NCBI GenBank assembly: GCA_965238265.1
Contig: OZ250185.1
Location: 1,922,001 to 1,986,000, forward strand
Source: JAJDUF01 sp965238265
GTDB taxonomy: Bacteria; Chloroflexota; UBA11872; UBA12225; JAJDUF01
Length of the DNA stretch: 64,000 bases
Reading direction: 5' to 3'
Every line of letters starts with the position of its first letter. The first letter of the stretch is position 1. Below are positions 52,847 through 62,250 of this stretch, one piece after another. The position numbers were made by a program, and so were the translations under genes. Under the pieces are notes generated by a model. The model saw only the letters and a program-made list of their open reading frames with translations. It was not told the origin of the DNA and made no database searches.

Positions 52847-53995
52847 TCACCAGCCGCGGCGGGCAGTGGCCGCCCGCTTGACCGCGAAGTACACCTGGCG
52901 CGGTGCGAAGTCCGGCTCGACCATGCGGAAGTAGTACTCGGACTGTGCCGGAGTAATGTCTCCAACCTGCCGGAAATACCAGATCATGATGGCGCCCACC
53001 CAGGGCCACTCGCGCCGCGCGTGGAGCACCCCCTCGACCGTCCATTCCGCCTGCTGCTGCTCGGTAACTCGGCGCCAGATCAGTTGCTCCGGCGGCATGG
53101 TCGTTGGTGAAGCGTTCCAGCCATATTCATTGAACCACACCGCCTTCTCGCTATCACCGTGGCGCACCATCACGTCACGCAGCAGGCGCACGCGCTGGAA
53201 GTTGAGCGTGTCGGCGCGCGGTGGCTCCGTCGGCGGCCGATCCATCCCGTAGGCGTTGGCCAGCATGATGTCGAAATAGGGTTGCGCGCCGGATGCGTAG
53301 AGCTGGTCCAGGTATTCCAGCTCGTTCAGATTGAACGGGCCGCGCTCGAGGTTGATAGCGAGCGGAGCGCAGAGCACCACGGCGTTGGGGTTGGCGGCCT
53401 TGGCCCGCGTATAGGCGATACGCAGCAGGTCGGCGTAGGCGTCCGGGTCTACTCGCCCGGTCCACTCTGCGCCGAGGTTTGGCTCGTTCCAGATCTGAAA
53501 GTGCTCCACCCGGCCGCGGTAGCGGTTGACCGTAGTCGCTACGAAGTCGCCGAAATCATCGAAGTCGTCGGGCGGATGACTGTGGCGCTCTTGATCCGAG
53601 CGTGCCCACGCCGGCGGCCGATCCAGCCGCGCAATCACCTTCAGGCCGTGCTGCTCGGCGAGGGCGACAAGCTCATCGAACTTTGCCCAGGTGACCTGGC
53701 TATACTTCGTGTCCCAATACTGACCTTTGCGGGGCTGCTCGATCTCTTCCCACGGAAACTGCTGCTTGATCCAACCGATGCCGGCGTCCCGGATCATCCG
53801 TAGGGAGAGGTCCTTCTTCCAGTCTTCGACCTCCTTGTGGAGGAAGGTGTTGACACCCCAGGGGTTGCCGCCGGTATAGGGAATGGCGCGCTCTACCGGC
53901 GGCTCCTCGGTGATCGTACACGCGCTGGCGAGCGTCGCGGCCGTACACAGGCCAGCGACCTGTCCGAAGCGGCGGCGGGACACTCCGACACTCAT
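52847..53995 (-). CDS. Twin-arginine, lipobox-bearing glycoside hydrolase (clan GH-A)
   Basis: A 382-residue exported hydrolase. Residues 1-30 are a signal with a twin-arginine motif (SRRRFGQVAG) and a lipobox-like LASAC, so it is probably a Tat-exported lipoprotein. The barrel has HFQIWNEPNLGAEWTG (acid/base) and AVWFNEYGWNAS (nucleophile). The sequence is clearly paralogous to the hydrolase half of the 49517 gene (KVIARLDRPPAWAR vs RIIARLDRPPEWAR). It starts nine bases after lon and ends six bases before the fusion gene, so all three share a transcript. It may trim or process the polysaccharide made by the locus. Confidence 0.88.
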   Translation of the reverse strand: MSVGVSRRRFGQVAGLCTAATLASACTITEEPPVERAIPYTGGNPWGVNTFLHKEVEDWKKDLSLRMIRDAGIGWIKQQFPWEEIEQPRKGQYWDTKYSQVTWAKFDELVALAEQHGLKVIARLDRPPAWARSDQERHSHPPDDFDDFGDFVATTVNRYRGRVEHFQIWNEPNLGAEWTGRVDPDAYADLLRIAYTRAKAANPNAVVLCAPLAINLERGPFNLNELEYLDQLYASGAQPYFDIMLANAYGMDRPPTEPPRADTLNFQRVRLLRDVMVRHGDSEKAVWFNEYGWNASPTTMPPEQLIWRRVTEQQQAEWTVEGVLHARREWPWVGAIMIWYFRQVGDITPAQSEYYFRMVEPDFAPRQVYFAVKRAATARRGW

Positions 53996-54004
53996 GCTGC
54001 CTGC

Positions 54005-56578
54005 TCAGGATGCCAACGGTGGGCCGTTGACGATTGCGCCCTCCGCGGGGAACGCGGGGAACGCGACATTGAGCACTTCCTCCATATGCTCCACGAAGAC
54101 AATCTCCAGCGCCTCCTGCACGTCCTCAGGCACGTCGAACAGATCCTTGCGATTGCGCGCTGGCAAGACAATGGTGCGGATGCCGCCGCGATGAGCGGCC
54201 AACACTTTCTCTTTGAGGCCACCGATGGGCAAGACGCGACCGCGCAGCGTGATCTCCCCGGTCATCGCGACATCGGCCCGCACCTCCCGTCCCGTGAGGG
54301 CTGAGATCAACGCCGTGGCCATCGTGATCCCGGCCGATGGGCCATCCTTCGGGATTCCCCCGGCCGGCAGGTGCATATGAATGTCTCGGTGCTCGGCGAA
54401 ATCCTTGTCCAGCTGTAGCCAGCGCCGCCGCGAGCGCGCAAAGCTCAACGCTGCCTGCGCCGATTCGCGCATCACGTCGCCGAGTTGACCGGTCAGGATG
54501 AGCTTGCCCTTGCCATCGAGCAGGCTCACCTCCACCGGCGCGAGATCGCCACCCGCCGGGGTCCAATACACGCTTGTAGCAACGCCGACCTGCGCGCCTT
54601 TGTCGGCAAGCTCCTGCCGAAAGCGGGCCGGGCCGAGGTACGTCGCCAATTCCTGCGTGCGGACGCGGAGCGGCGCCCCGTTGGTGCTCGGTGTCCGTGC
54701 AGCCTGCTTTGCCGACGAGTCCGACGGGCTTGCACCACCTGGGCGCTCGTCGGCAACCTCGGTTGAGCCGTTCGTAGCTTCTTCTCGCTCGGCGACGTTA
54801 CGCGCAATCTTGCGGCAGATCGTGGCCAATTCCCGTTCCAGGTTCCGCACCCCGGCTTCCCGTGTATATTCGCGGATCAGGCGGCGGATGACCGGCACGC
54901 CAATCCGCACCTGGTCGCGCCGGAGGCCGTGCTCCTCCAGCTGGCGCGGCACGAGAAAGCGCTTGGCGATTTGGACCTTCTCGGCCTCGATGTAGCCGGG
55001 CAGCTCGATGACCTCCATCCGGTCCTGCAATGCCGGGGGCACCGGGTCCAGAATGTTGGCCGTGGTAATGAACATCACCTGGGACAGATCGTAGGGCACC
55101 TCCAGATAGTGATCCGAGAATGTGTGGTTCTGCTCGGGGTCGAGCACTTCGAGCAGGGCCGAGCTGGGATCGCCCCGGAAGTCCATGCCGAGCTTGTCCA
55201 CTTCGTCCATCATGAAGACCGGGTTCATGGTGCCGGCCTGGCGCATCGCCTGGATGATCCGTCCCGGCAGCGCGCCGATGTAGGTACGGCGATGCCCGCG
55301 TATCTCCGCTTCGTCGCGGATACCGCCCAGCGAAAGCCGGACGAAGGTGCGTCCCAATGCGCGCGCGATTGACTGGCCGAGACTCGTCTTGCCCACACCC
55401 GGCGCTCCCACAAAACAGATAATCGGGCTACGAGTGTCGGGAGACAGTTTGCGGATCGCCAGATACTCCAGAATACGCTCCTTGACCCGTTTGAGACCGT
55501 AGTGCTCGGCGTTGAGGAGCCGTGCGGCGCGACGGATGTCGAGCTGATCCGTCGTGCGTTTCTGCCAGGGCACGGCCAGGAGCCAGTCCAGGTAGGTGCG
55601 GATGATGCCCGTTTCCGGGGATGCCGGTGGCATCATCTGGAGCCGCCCCAGCTCTTTTTTGGCTCGCTCGGCGACGGCCTGGGGCATCCCGGCGGCGGCG
55701 AGGCGCTCGCGCAGTTCCTCGTTTTCTCGTGCTTGGGCGTCCGTTTCGCCCAGCTCCTCCTGGATCGCCTTCAGCTGCTCACGGAGAAAGAACTCGCGCT
55801 GGCCTTCGTCAACGTCCTGGCTGCGCTCCGATTGAAAGCGAGTCTCCAGCTGTAGGAGGTCCCGTTCCTTCTCCAGCAGGCGGTGGATGGCTATAAGTCG
55901 CGCCTGTGGGTCGAAAGTCTCTAGCAGCGCTTGGCTCCGGTCGAGCGGCAAGTCGAGGGCGGCCGCGATGATATCGGCGAGCCAGCCGGGACTGTCCGTG
56001 TTCATCGCCATCACGTAGGCGTCATCGCTCAACTTGTCGCTGAGTTTGACGCACTCCTCAAAGAGCTTGAGTACCACCTGTTGCTCGGCTGGGTCAGCCT
56101 CCGCCGTCGCTTCGTTCTGCGGCGCTTCATCTTCCTCAATGGGTTCCACCTCGGCCTCGATGAGCGGGCTGAGGCGGCGGAAGCGACGGACTCTGACGCG
56201 CCGCTCTCCCTGGACCAGGATGCTAGTACGGCCCTCCGGCAGCTTAAGCTCGCGTCCGATGATGGCCTCTGTGCCGACCTCGTACAGGCCTTGGTGTCCC
56301 GGCTCGTCTTCAGCGCCATCACGCTGAGTGAGCACCAAGATGCTGCGGTCACCGGCGAGGGCACGCTCGATAGCCCGTAGGGACCGCTGCCGGCCCACTA
56401 CCAGGGGCGACACCACGCGCGGGAACAGGACTTGGTCCCGCAGCGGCAAGACCGGCAGGATGACCGTCTTGACCGGCTCCGCTTCGTCGGCCGGTGGACC
56501 GGCTGTCGGCGGCGCGTCCGGATCGGGCGCCGCTTGCTGCTGGTGCTCGGTGTCACTGGGCTTGCTCGATGCGTTCAT
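54005..56578 (-). CDS. lon: ATP-dependent Lon protease
   Basis: An 857-residue Lon. It has an N-terminal LON domain (VILPVLPLRDQVLFPRVVSPL), AAA+ Walker A GAPGVGKTSLGQ and Walker B VFMMDEVDKLG, and the protease serine in PKDGPSAGITMATAL with its lysine in GGLKEKVLAAHR. A charged, low-complexity insert of about 40 residues (GSTEVADERPGGASPSDSS) lies between AAA+ and protease domains, longer than in E. coli. ATG 56578 is used (ATG 56584 possible). It starts 22 bp after the PHP gene and leads into the polysaccharide genes, so its transcript may extend into them. Confidence 0.95.
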   Translation of the reverse strand: MNASSKPSDTEHQQQAAPDPDAPPTAGPPADEAEPVKTVILPVLPLRDQVLFPRVVSPLVVGRQRSLRAIERALAGDRSILVLTQRDGAEDEPGHQGLYEVGTEAIIGRELKLPEGRTSILVQGERRVRVRRFRRLSPLIEAEVEPIEEDEAPQNEATAEADPAEQQVVLKLFEECVKLSDKLSDDAYVMAMNTDSPGWLADIIAAALDLPLDRSQALLETFDPQARLIAIHRLLEKERDLLQLETRFQSERSQDVDEGQREFFLREQLKAIQEELGETDAQARENEELRERLAAAGMPQAVAERAKKELGRLQMMPPASPETGIIRTYLDWLLAVPWQKRTTDQLDIRRAARLLNAEHYGLKRVKERILEYLAIRKLSPDTRSPIICFVGAPGVGKTSLGQSIARALGRTFVRLSLGGIRDEAEIRGHRRTYIGALPGRIIQAMRQAGTMNPVFMMDEVDKLGMDFRGDPSSALLEVLDPEQNHTFSDHYLEVPYDLSQVMFITTANILDPVPPALQDRMEVIELPGYIEAEKVQIAKRFLVPRQLEEHGLRRDQVRIGVPVIRRLIREYTREAGVRNLERELATICRKIARNVAEREEATNGSTEVADERPGGASPSDSSAKQAARTPSTNGAPLRVRTQELATYLGPARFRQELADKGAQVGVATSVYWTPAGGDLAPVEVSLLDGKGKLILTGQLGDVMRESAQAALSFARSRRRWLQLDKDFAEHRDIHMHLPAGGIPKDGPSAGITMATALISALTGREVRADVAMTGEITLRGRVLPIGGLKEKVLAAHRGGIRTIVLPARNRKDLFDVPEDVQEALEIVFVEHMEEVLNVAFPAFPAEGAIVNGPPLAS

Positions 56579-56600
56579 TACCATTCCAGTACCTGTGTAT

Positions 56601-57308
56601 CTAGGCGTATTGTGCCGTGCTAGGGCGAGCGGCGCACCGCTGCTCAACCCGCTGCAGCAGCCGTCGCGGCTCATGCTGAAGGATCTCGGGGAGCGCAGAC
56701 TCCGGGAGACCGGCTCCCAGGACGACGTTCCGCGCCATAGTGGGGGTGAGATAGTCGCCGGGCCGGTGCCCATCGCTATCAACGATGAGCTTCGCGCCAA
56801 GCTCACGCGCCAGCCGCGCCACGTGCCCGTTCGTCATGCCGTGGCCGGGTTTGGCGGAAAGCTCCAGGTAGACGCCGTGCTCACGCGCGAGCTGCACGTC
56901 CTCAGCGGCAATCAGCCCGGGGTGCCCCAGGATATCCACGTCCGGGCAGACCACTGCGGCGCGATTGGTGCCCGCCACCACCGGCTCCGTGATGGATTCC
57001 CCATGCACCACCACCACAGCCGCGCCCGCCCGCCGTGCCCGCGCTGCCGCCGGGGCGATGGCCTCCGGCGGCAGGTGGGTCAGCTCAACACCTGGCAGGC
57101 AGCGAATGTCCCAATACCGCTCTGCCTCGGCGCAGTCTGCGGCCAGCGAGGCGAGCAGTTGCTCGATACCGCCACTGCCGACGTGGTCGGTGATAGCAAT
57201 GGCCCCATAGCCCTGCACGTGGACGCGGCGGATCAGCTCAATGGGCGAAAGGGCGCCGTCGCTGAGGAAGCTGTGCGTATGAAAGTCGTAGATCGGCTCA
57301 TCCGTCAT
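56601..57308 (-). CDS. PHP-domain metal-dependent phosphoesterase/hydrolase
   Basis: A 235-residue PHP protein. DFHTHSFLSDG (first histidine motif), AIAITDHVGSG, LPGVELTHLPPE, VVVHGESI, DILGHPGLI and VDSDGHRP are the metal-binding motifs of the histidinol-phosphatase-like group. No DNA polymerase domain is attached. The substrate is probably a sugar phosphate or nucleotide, but this is unproven. ATG 57308 has GAGG seven bases upstream. It is the first gene of the minus-strand run into lon. Confidence 0.88.
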   Translation of the reverse strand: MTDEPIYDFHTHSFLSDGALSPIELIRRVHVQGYGAIAITDHVGSGGIEQLLASLAADCAEAERYWDIRCLPGVELTHLPPEAIAPAAARARRAGAAVVVVHGESITEPVVAGTNRAAVVCPDVDILGHPGLIAAEDVQLAREHGVYLELSAKPGHGMTNGHVARLARELGAKLIVDSDGHRPGDYLTPTMARNVVLGAGLPESALPEILQHEPRRLLQRVEQRCAARPSTAQYA

Positions 57309-57358
57309 TGGCGCACCTCATATAGATTCTATAGCACGGCCTGCCGTCCGGTGTCCGC

Positions 57359-57531
57359 CTCACCCCCGGGGCCCTCTCCATCGCCAAGCGATAGAGAGGG
57401 GGAGTCTGCCGGAGACGGGCAGGGGTGGAAGGGTAGCCCGCGCGCCGCCCGTCATTCCCGCGAAAGCGGGAATCCAGGCCGACCGGGGTGCCATGCAGCG
57501 CACCATCTCCGTGCTCTCTGTGTGCTCTATG
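57359..57531. repeat. Repeat mosaic upstream of the PHP gene
   Basis: CTCACCCCCGGGGCCCTCTC with ATAGAGAGGGGGAGTC and GGGCAGGGGTGG (57359-57430), then an ATTCCCGC/GCGGGAAT copy (57450-57479), then a CTCCGTGCTCTCTGTGTGCT copy (57503-57531). Three families in 170 bp; no gene in 57309-57558. Confidence 0.6.
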
Positions 57532-57558
57532 GCGAAAAAACCTTCCAGGGCCGCTGAC

Positions 57559-58893
57559 CTAGGCGTGTCGGAGCTGTGGCCGGGCGGCCAGGAGGGCGAG
57601 TGTGCAGATGATAGTGAGACTGCCGCCAAGGGCCACCGCGACCGGCGCGCCCCAGGCAGCAGCGATGATCCCAGCCGGGACCGTCCCCAGCGGCATCAAG
57701 CCCATCAGGAGCAGGTAGATGCCGCTCACGCGGCCCCGCAGATTGTCCGGTGCAAGCTCCTGGACGACGGTGCCGTTGAGGGTGGTGAACGCTGATCCGG
57801 CGGCCCCGACAACAGCGAGCGCCAGCAATGCCACCGGGAGCCAAGGCGCCACACTGAACACGATCAAGAAGACCCCATTCGCCACCGCGACCAGCACGGT
57901 GGCGAACTGCTTGCGCCGAATACCACCGCGACGTGAGGCGAGGAGCATAGACCCGGTCAAGGCGCCTATCCCCATGCTGGCGTACAGCAGTCCCAGCCCC
58001 CCCGGCCCAATGGAGTAGACATCTCGCGCAAAGGCGGGCAGCAGGGTCATGTAGGGCATCGCCAGCACAATCGGCGCAACAGCCAGCAGGAGCTGGAATA
58101 GCAGCGGCTTGGTACGGAAGCAAAACTCCAGCCCTTCCCGCAAGTTGGCGAAGACGCCGGCGCTGGCCCGGCCAATGCGCTTGGGGCCGGGTATCCGCAT
58201 CTGCAAGACATTGCCGATGGCCCAGAGGTAGGACAGGCTTTGGAAAGCAACACACCAGCCCACACCGGCTACGCCCATGATCACACCAGCCACACTCGGC
58301 CCGAGGACGCGACTCAAGCTCTGCGTGGTCGAGAACAGGGCCAGCGCGTTGGTCAGCTTTTCCCGCCCCACGATCTGAGGAACGAGCGCCTGCCGGGCCG
58401 GGAGCTGGATCGCAATAGCGATTCCGTGGAACGTGCTCGCAATCAGGATATGCGTGACGGTAATGCGGTCACTGAAGATCAGGAAGGTAATCAGGGTGGT
58501 GATGACAAAGAGGCCTATCTGCGAGGTGAGGATGATGAGCCGCCGGTTGACTCGGTCGGCCAGCACGCCGGCAACGGGCGCCAGCACGAGCATGGGCGCT
58601 GCCCGACAGAACCCGGCCACTCCGAGGAAGAAGGGCGAGCCGGTGAGGTCGAGGATCAGCCAGCCAATGGCCACGTGCTGCATCCAATAGCCCATCGAGG
58701 TGATACTGTTGCCCTGCCACAGGAGCCGGTAGTCACGCACGCGCAGCGCGTCAAAGGTCGGGCCGGCCCAACTCGCCAGGTTACGCCGGAGCCGCCGGAA
58801 GCCGAGCGCGCCCTCCTCGGCAGACGACTGGGACCAAGGGGGCAGCGTTGCCGGTTCTTCGACGGCGGCCGCCGGCGGTGGATCAGTCTTCAT
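57559..58893 (-). CDS. MFS transporter (EntS/MFS_3 type)
   Basis: A 444-residue major facilitator protein with about 12 membrane segments. The first cytoplasmic loop includes GVLADRVNRRLIILTSQIG (the G-x3-D-R-x-x-R/K motif), and the repeated half has a similar ALTGSMLLASRRGGIRRKQ. The N-terminal 45 residues are polar, and the segment LRVRDYRLLWQGNSIT precedes TM1, as in the enterobactin exporter-like group. It is likely an exporter or drug/metabolite transporter; the substrate is unknown. It stands alone on the minus strand. Confidence 0.88.
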   Translation of the reverse strand: MKTDPPPAAAVEEPATLPPWSQSSAEEGALGFRRLRRNLASWAGPTFDALRVRDYRLLWQGNSITSMGYWMQHVAIGWLILDLTGSPFFLGVAGFCRAAPMLVLAPVAGVLADRVNRRLIILTSQIGLFVITTLITFLIFSDRITVTHILIASTFHGIAIAIQLPARQALVPQIVGREKLTNALALFSTTQSLSRVLGPSVAGVIMGVAGVGWCVAFQSLSYLWAIGNVLQMRIPGPKRIGRASAGVFANLREGLEFCFRTKPLLFQLLLAVAPIVLAMPYMTLLPAFARDVYSIGPGGLGLLYASMGIGALTGSMLLASRRGGIRRKQFATVLVAVANGVFLIVFSVAPWLPVALLALAVVGAAGSAFTTLNGTVVQELAPDNLRGRVSGIYLLLMGLMPLGTVPAGIIAAAWGAPVAVALGGSLTIICTLALLAARPQLRHA

Positions 58894-59048
58894 AAGTCAC
58901 GCCTAGGCGGCGAGGGTCACACGCGCAGTCTGTGCAGTCACAGGCCCCCAGACCGGAGGCAAACGGGAGCGCAGGTAGGCCGCGCTCCGTAGATTATAGT
59001 GGTCAAACCTCACCCCCGGCCCTGACAGGGGTAGGTATGGGCCAAGTC

Positions 59049-59126
59049 GTAGGGGCGCAGCATGCTGCGCCCGTCCCCCTGCGGAGCGGGGGGGCATGGA
59101 TTCCCGCTTTCGCGGGAATGACCGGG
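59049..59126. repeat. Three-family repeat mosaic
   Basis: GTAGGGGCGCAGCATGCTGC with GCCC (59049-59072), then GTCCCCCTGCGGAGCGGGGG (59073-59094), then CATGGATTCCCGCTTTCGCG with GGAATGACC (59095-59126). Three palindromes of three families meet end to end, just before the sugar isomerase-like gene's 3' end. No gene in 58894-59134. Confidence 0.7.
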
Positions 59127-59134
59127 AAATTAAC

Positions 59135-59986
59135 CTAGCCGCCGCGCAGCCGCGGCAGGCCGGCTGCGTGCCAGGCGGCGTTGAGCACGTCATACGACTG
59201 CCGGGCGGCAGCGAGGGGATCGTAGTCTGGCCGGGCCTGGACCTGCTTGCTGATTTCTACCGTAATCGAGCCGGTGTAGCCCGCCGCATCCATCGCCTTG
59301 AGGTACCGCGCATAGTCCATCTCCCCCTCGCCAGGGATCAGGAACTCGTAGTCGGGCACCACGCCGCGCTCGTCCTTGACGTGGGTGTGGACGCTCACCG
59401 GGGCCATGGGCGGTACGGTTTCCTCGATGCTCATGCCCTGGACATTGAAGTGACTAATATCAAAGTTCACTTTCAGCCACGGTGAATCAACCTGGTCGAG
59501 CAGCCAGAGCGTCTTGTTTGGTGAGTTCAAGCCCTGGCCAACGTGCGGCTCCAGCGCGATCACCACGCCCTGAGACTCGCCGTAGCGCGTAAGTTCGCCC
59601 AGCCGCTCGACGGCCAGCGCCTTATCGTCCTCCCAGCGCTCCGGCGCGCCGCCGGTGGCGGTATTCAGCGGTGGTGGCCCATCAGCCCCGGCTAAGTCCA
59701 CGGCGAGGTCTACCGTCGCTTGCAGGCGAGCGAGGTTCTGCCGGTACTCAGCTTCAGGTGTGAGCACGGGGACGTGTCCGGCAATCGCCGGGAGGTCTAC
59801 TTGGTAGTCGTCGTAGAGCTGGCGAATTGCGCGTCGGGCCGGAGCGTCGAGAGTGGACAACTCGGTTACCCAGCCCGGGATGACAGTCAGTTCGACAGCC
59901 TCGAATCCCAGCTTGGCGAGATATGGAATCGCCACTGCGGCCGGCAAGGTCGGCATGCCCCAGGTGCTATAACCGAGCTGCATCAT
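59135..59986 (-). CDS. Sugar phosphate isomerase/epimerase-family TIM-barrel protein
   Basis: A 283-residue xylose isomerase-like (AP_endonuc_2) barrel. The N-terminus LGYSTWGMPTLP is followed by the metal-ligand segments VIALEPHVGQ (E), VNFDISHFNVQG (D/H), HTHVKDERG (H) and GSITVEIS (E). Such proteins isomerise or epimerise keto-sugars or inositol derivatives. The presence of two MocA oxidoreductases in the window fits inositol-like catabolism, but no iol operon is present. ATG 59986 has AAGGAG nine bases upstream. It is a single gene with its own start region. Confidence 0.85.
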   Translation of the reverse strand: MMQLGYSTWGMPTLPAAVAIPYLAKLGFEAVELTVIPGWVTELSTLDAPARRAIRQLYDDYQVDLPAIAGHVPVLTPEAEYRQNLARLQATVDLAVDLAGADGPPPLNTATGGAPERWEDDKALAVERLGELTRYGESQGVVIALEPHVGQGLNSPNKTLWLLDQVDSPWLKVNFDISHFNVQGMSIEETVPPMAPVSVHTHVKDERGVVPDYEFLIPGEGEMDYARYLKAMDAAGYTGSITVEISKQVQARPDYDPLAAARQSYDVLNAAWHAAGLPRLRGG

Positions 59987-60150
59987 GGTGACGTACTCCT
60001 TCCATTGGGCGCCAGCGTTGGCACGACTGAGATCATAGCAGGATGCGGTGCTGTTAAGCGGACTACCCGGCGATAACCACCAGCGCAGTGGCTACCTATC
60101 CGCGCTGAGAGCCGGTGATTGGTGACAGCTTGATATGGTATAAGTAGGCT

Positions 60151-60815
60151 ATGACGACGACATCCCCACCACTTGACCCCGAGTCCCTGGTGGCTCGCAT
60201 CATCGGCGAACTGCAAGCGACCCCTGGCGCTCAGACGCTGTTGCTGCGCGCCTTGCTCACCAACGAGTTTCGGGGTATGCCGCTACGCTTGGAGCGTATC
60301 GAGGCCGATGTCCGCGAGCTTACGGCTCGCAGGAGGCGCATCGAACCCACATGGGGCGCTTAGAAGCCGACCTCGCGGTCCTCAAGGTAAACATGCCGGA
60401 TGAGAGGCTCTATCGATGGATTCGCTCGCTTCTCATATGCAGACTTGACCTGCGCCGGTCACGGGTGATGCAGAGTCCGGTGTCGGACACCAGCCCCGAG
60501 CTGTACGAGCCAGTTGAAGAAGCCTTTGACAATGGTGTCATCACCGACGCGCAGGAAACCCGCATCAGTACGACGGACATCATTCTTCGCGCCCAACGCA
60601 AGGCTGACCGCTCCCCGGTCTGGGTGGCCGTCGAAGTCTCCAACGACATCAGCCAACGCGACATCGAGCGGGTGCGGCAGTCCGCCGATGCCCTGAGCGT
60701 CGTACTCCAACAGGACACCATGGCGGTCGTTGCCGGCTATCGCCTCCATTCCCAGGACCAGGAGCGAGCGCGCAAGGCTGAGGTGGTTGCGCTCGTCATC
60801 GGGGAGAACGGATAG
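60151..60815 (+). pseudogene. Coiled-coil / PD-(D/E)xK-like protein gene split by a frameshift
   Basis: The first frame (ATG 60151, 70 codons) encodes helices ending IEADVRELTARRRRIE and then a short off-frame tail (PTWGA). The second (ATG 60351) continues the same coiled coil, MGRLEADLAVLKVNM, and then the nuclease-like domain with TTDIILRAQR and WVAVEVSN, which resembles the D and E-x-V of the PD-(D/E)xK fold. Homologues I recall carry these two parts in one chain, so a one-base lesion near 60340-60350 is likely. The two halves could also be made separately and associate. Function is unknown. Confidence 0.6.
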
Positions 60816-60909
60816 ACGCCCTCGGGAACACGGGTCAAGTGCGGCTGACATGGTTAGGCCGGCCCTTCCCCGTGCTGGCGCGGGCCTGACCGGCCCATGG
60901 CCACAGCGC

Positions 60910-61110
60910 CTAGAAAGCAGGGAGCGACCCGCCAAAGCCACAGGTGGAGATCGTCATGCTGATGATGACGAGGAGGCCGATGCCGGTCAGGATGGCGGCG
61001 GACCACCGCCGCCGACCGCGGTCGGCGCGGCCCGTTCTGGGCAGGGTATTGGCGGTCCGGGCAGCCCGCGCCCGTCGCTTGCTGGTAGTGGAGCGCTTGC
61101 TTCGTGGCAT
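60910..61110 (-). CDS. Small basic single-pass membrane protein (tentative)
   Basis: A 66-residue open frame from ATG 61110. It has a basic, serine/threonine/arginine-rich front (PRSKRSTTSKRRARAARTAN) and one membrane segment (AILTGIGLLVIISMTISTCG). The composition pattern (positive inside, hydrophobic, short outside tail GFGGSLPAF) is that of a real small membrane protein, but no homologue is known to me. It is the first open frame downstream of the GT2 gene and lies 40 bp from its 3' end. Confidence 0.45.
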   Translation of the reverse strand: MPRSKRSTTSKRRARAARTANTLPRTGRADRGRRRWSAAILTGIGLLVIISMTISTCGFGGSLPAF

Positions 61111-61150
61111 GATGGTATCCCGACTCCCTGATGCACGCGGCGGACATGAG

Positions 61151-61885
61151 TCACCGGCGCGGTAGGGCCCGCAGCGTGCGACGCATGCGTAACAAGCCCC
61201 TGATGTCGGCTATGGCGGTAGGTACGATGCTGACGCGCGAGTCCAAGTCCTCCACCCACTCGACGGGCACCTCAGCGATGCGGTACCCCAGATGCTCGGC
61301 GAGGAGCAACAGCTCGGTGTCGAAGAACCAGCTGGTGTCCTCGATCAGCCGCAGCAACTCATCCGCGGCACGGCGCGTAAGAGCCTTGAAGCCGCACTGC
61401 GCGTCGGAGAAATGATGCCAGAACAGCACCTTAATCAGCAGATTGTACCCCTGCGACAAGACCTCTCGCCTGACAGAGCGGCGGATGCGCGAGGCCGGCA
61501 TCAGGCGCGAGCCAATCGCCACGTCATGGCCTTGTCGTAGCGCATCGAGCAGGAGGCGGAAGGCCAGCAGATTCGTCGAAAGGTCCACGTCCATATAGGC
61601 CACGAGGTCGGAGTCCGTGGCCCGCCAGGCGTGCTTGAGTGCCCGGCCCCGGCCGCGTTGGGCTAGGTAGAGGTAGGCAACGTCGGCGTATTCTTGCGCC
61701 AGGGTTTGGGCTTCGGCTGCCGTAGCGTCGGTCGAGCCATTGTCGGCAATGATGACGCGGCACTCATAGCCGGCAGCCGCCGCGACGTGCTCGTTCAGAA
61801 AGGCGCGGAGGATCAGCACCTGCCGCCGGAGCGTAGCGGCCTCGTTGAGCACCGGGATGACTACGGAGACGGTCAGCAGGTCCAT
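61151..61885 (-). CDS. Family 2 glycosyltransferase (dolichyl-phosphate glucosyltransferase-like)
   Basis: A 244-residue GT2. SVVIPVLNEAATLRRQV, IIADNGSTDATAAEA, and the D-x-D in VAYMDVDLSTN match the Alg5-like/GtrB-like group. The later QCGFKALTRRAADELL is the conserved C-terminal part. It would add glucose or a related sugar to a polyprenyl phosphate. No membrane segment is present, unlike GtrB. It is a paralogue of the 15359 gene and may provide lipid-linked sugar to the GT39-type enzyme at 26222 (inference). Confidence 0.88.
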   Translation of the reverse strand: MDLLTVSVVIPVLNEAATLRRQVLILRAFLNEHVAAAAGYECRVIIADNGSTDATAAEAQTLAQEYADVAYLYLAQRGRGRALKHAWRATDSDLVAYMDVDLSTNLLAFRLLLDALRQGHDVAIGSRLMPASRIRRSVRREVLSQGYNLLIKVLFWHHFSDAQCGFKALTRRAADELLRLIEDTSWFFDTELLLLAEHLGYRIAEVPVEWVEDLDSRVSIVPTAIADIRGLLRMRRTLRALPRR

Positions 61886-62049
61886 GGGCTAGTTCCGTAT
61901 AAGCGCGCGCCGCTACTCGATGTTGCGCCGGGAGAGCTTCCGCGATCCAGGACGGTCGCCGCGATTATAGCAGCGGTCCGCTTGCCTCTCTCCTGGCGAG
62001 GATCGCTCCTGTCATGGGGATGCTAGACTGGAACATGGGGAGCATACGC

Positions 62050-62250
62050 ATGGATAGAGTGGAGAAGTCTCGGCCGGCGTGGTTAGTTGCGTTGTTGGAA
62101 GAGTTGCACACACCCCTTTCGGCCGCGGACAGGGCAGCACTACACGAGGCCGGCCGGTGTATGGATGCCCACCGGGTCAAGCTGGGTCCCGGAGCCAAAG
62201 TCCCGGAGATGGTTCGAGCCGAGCGCGGTACCGGCTATGAGGGCGTTTGA
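62050..62250 (+). CDS. VapB-type antitoxin-like protein
   Basis: A 66-residue protein from ATG 62050, where GGGGAG lies eight bases upstream (an ATG at 62014 is also in frame). It contains PAWLVALLEELHTPLSAADRAALHEAG and an acidic/basic tail. I do not see a clear ribbon-helix-helix signature, so the antitoxin call rests on size and on the gene following it. The stop codon overlaps the start of the PIN-domain gene (ATG 62237), the usual coupling for toxin-antitoxin pairs. Confidence 0.55.
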   Translation: MDRVEKSRPAWLVALLEELHTPLSAADRAALHEAGRCMDAHRVKLGPGAKVPEMVRAERGTGYEGV

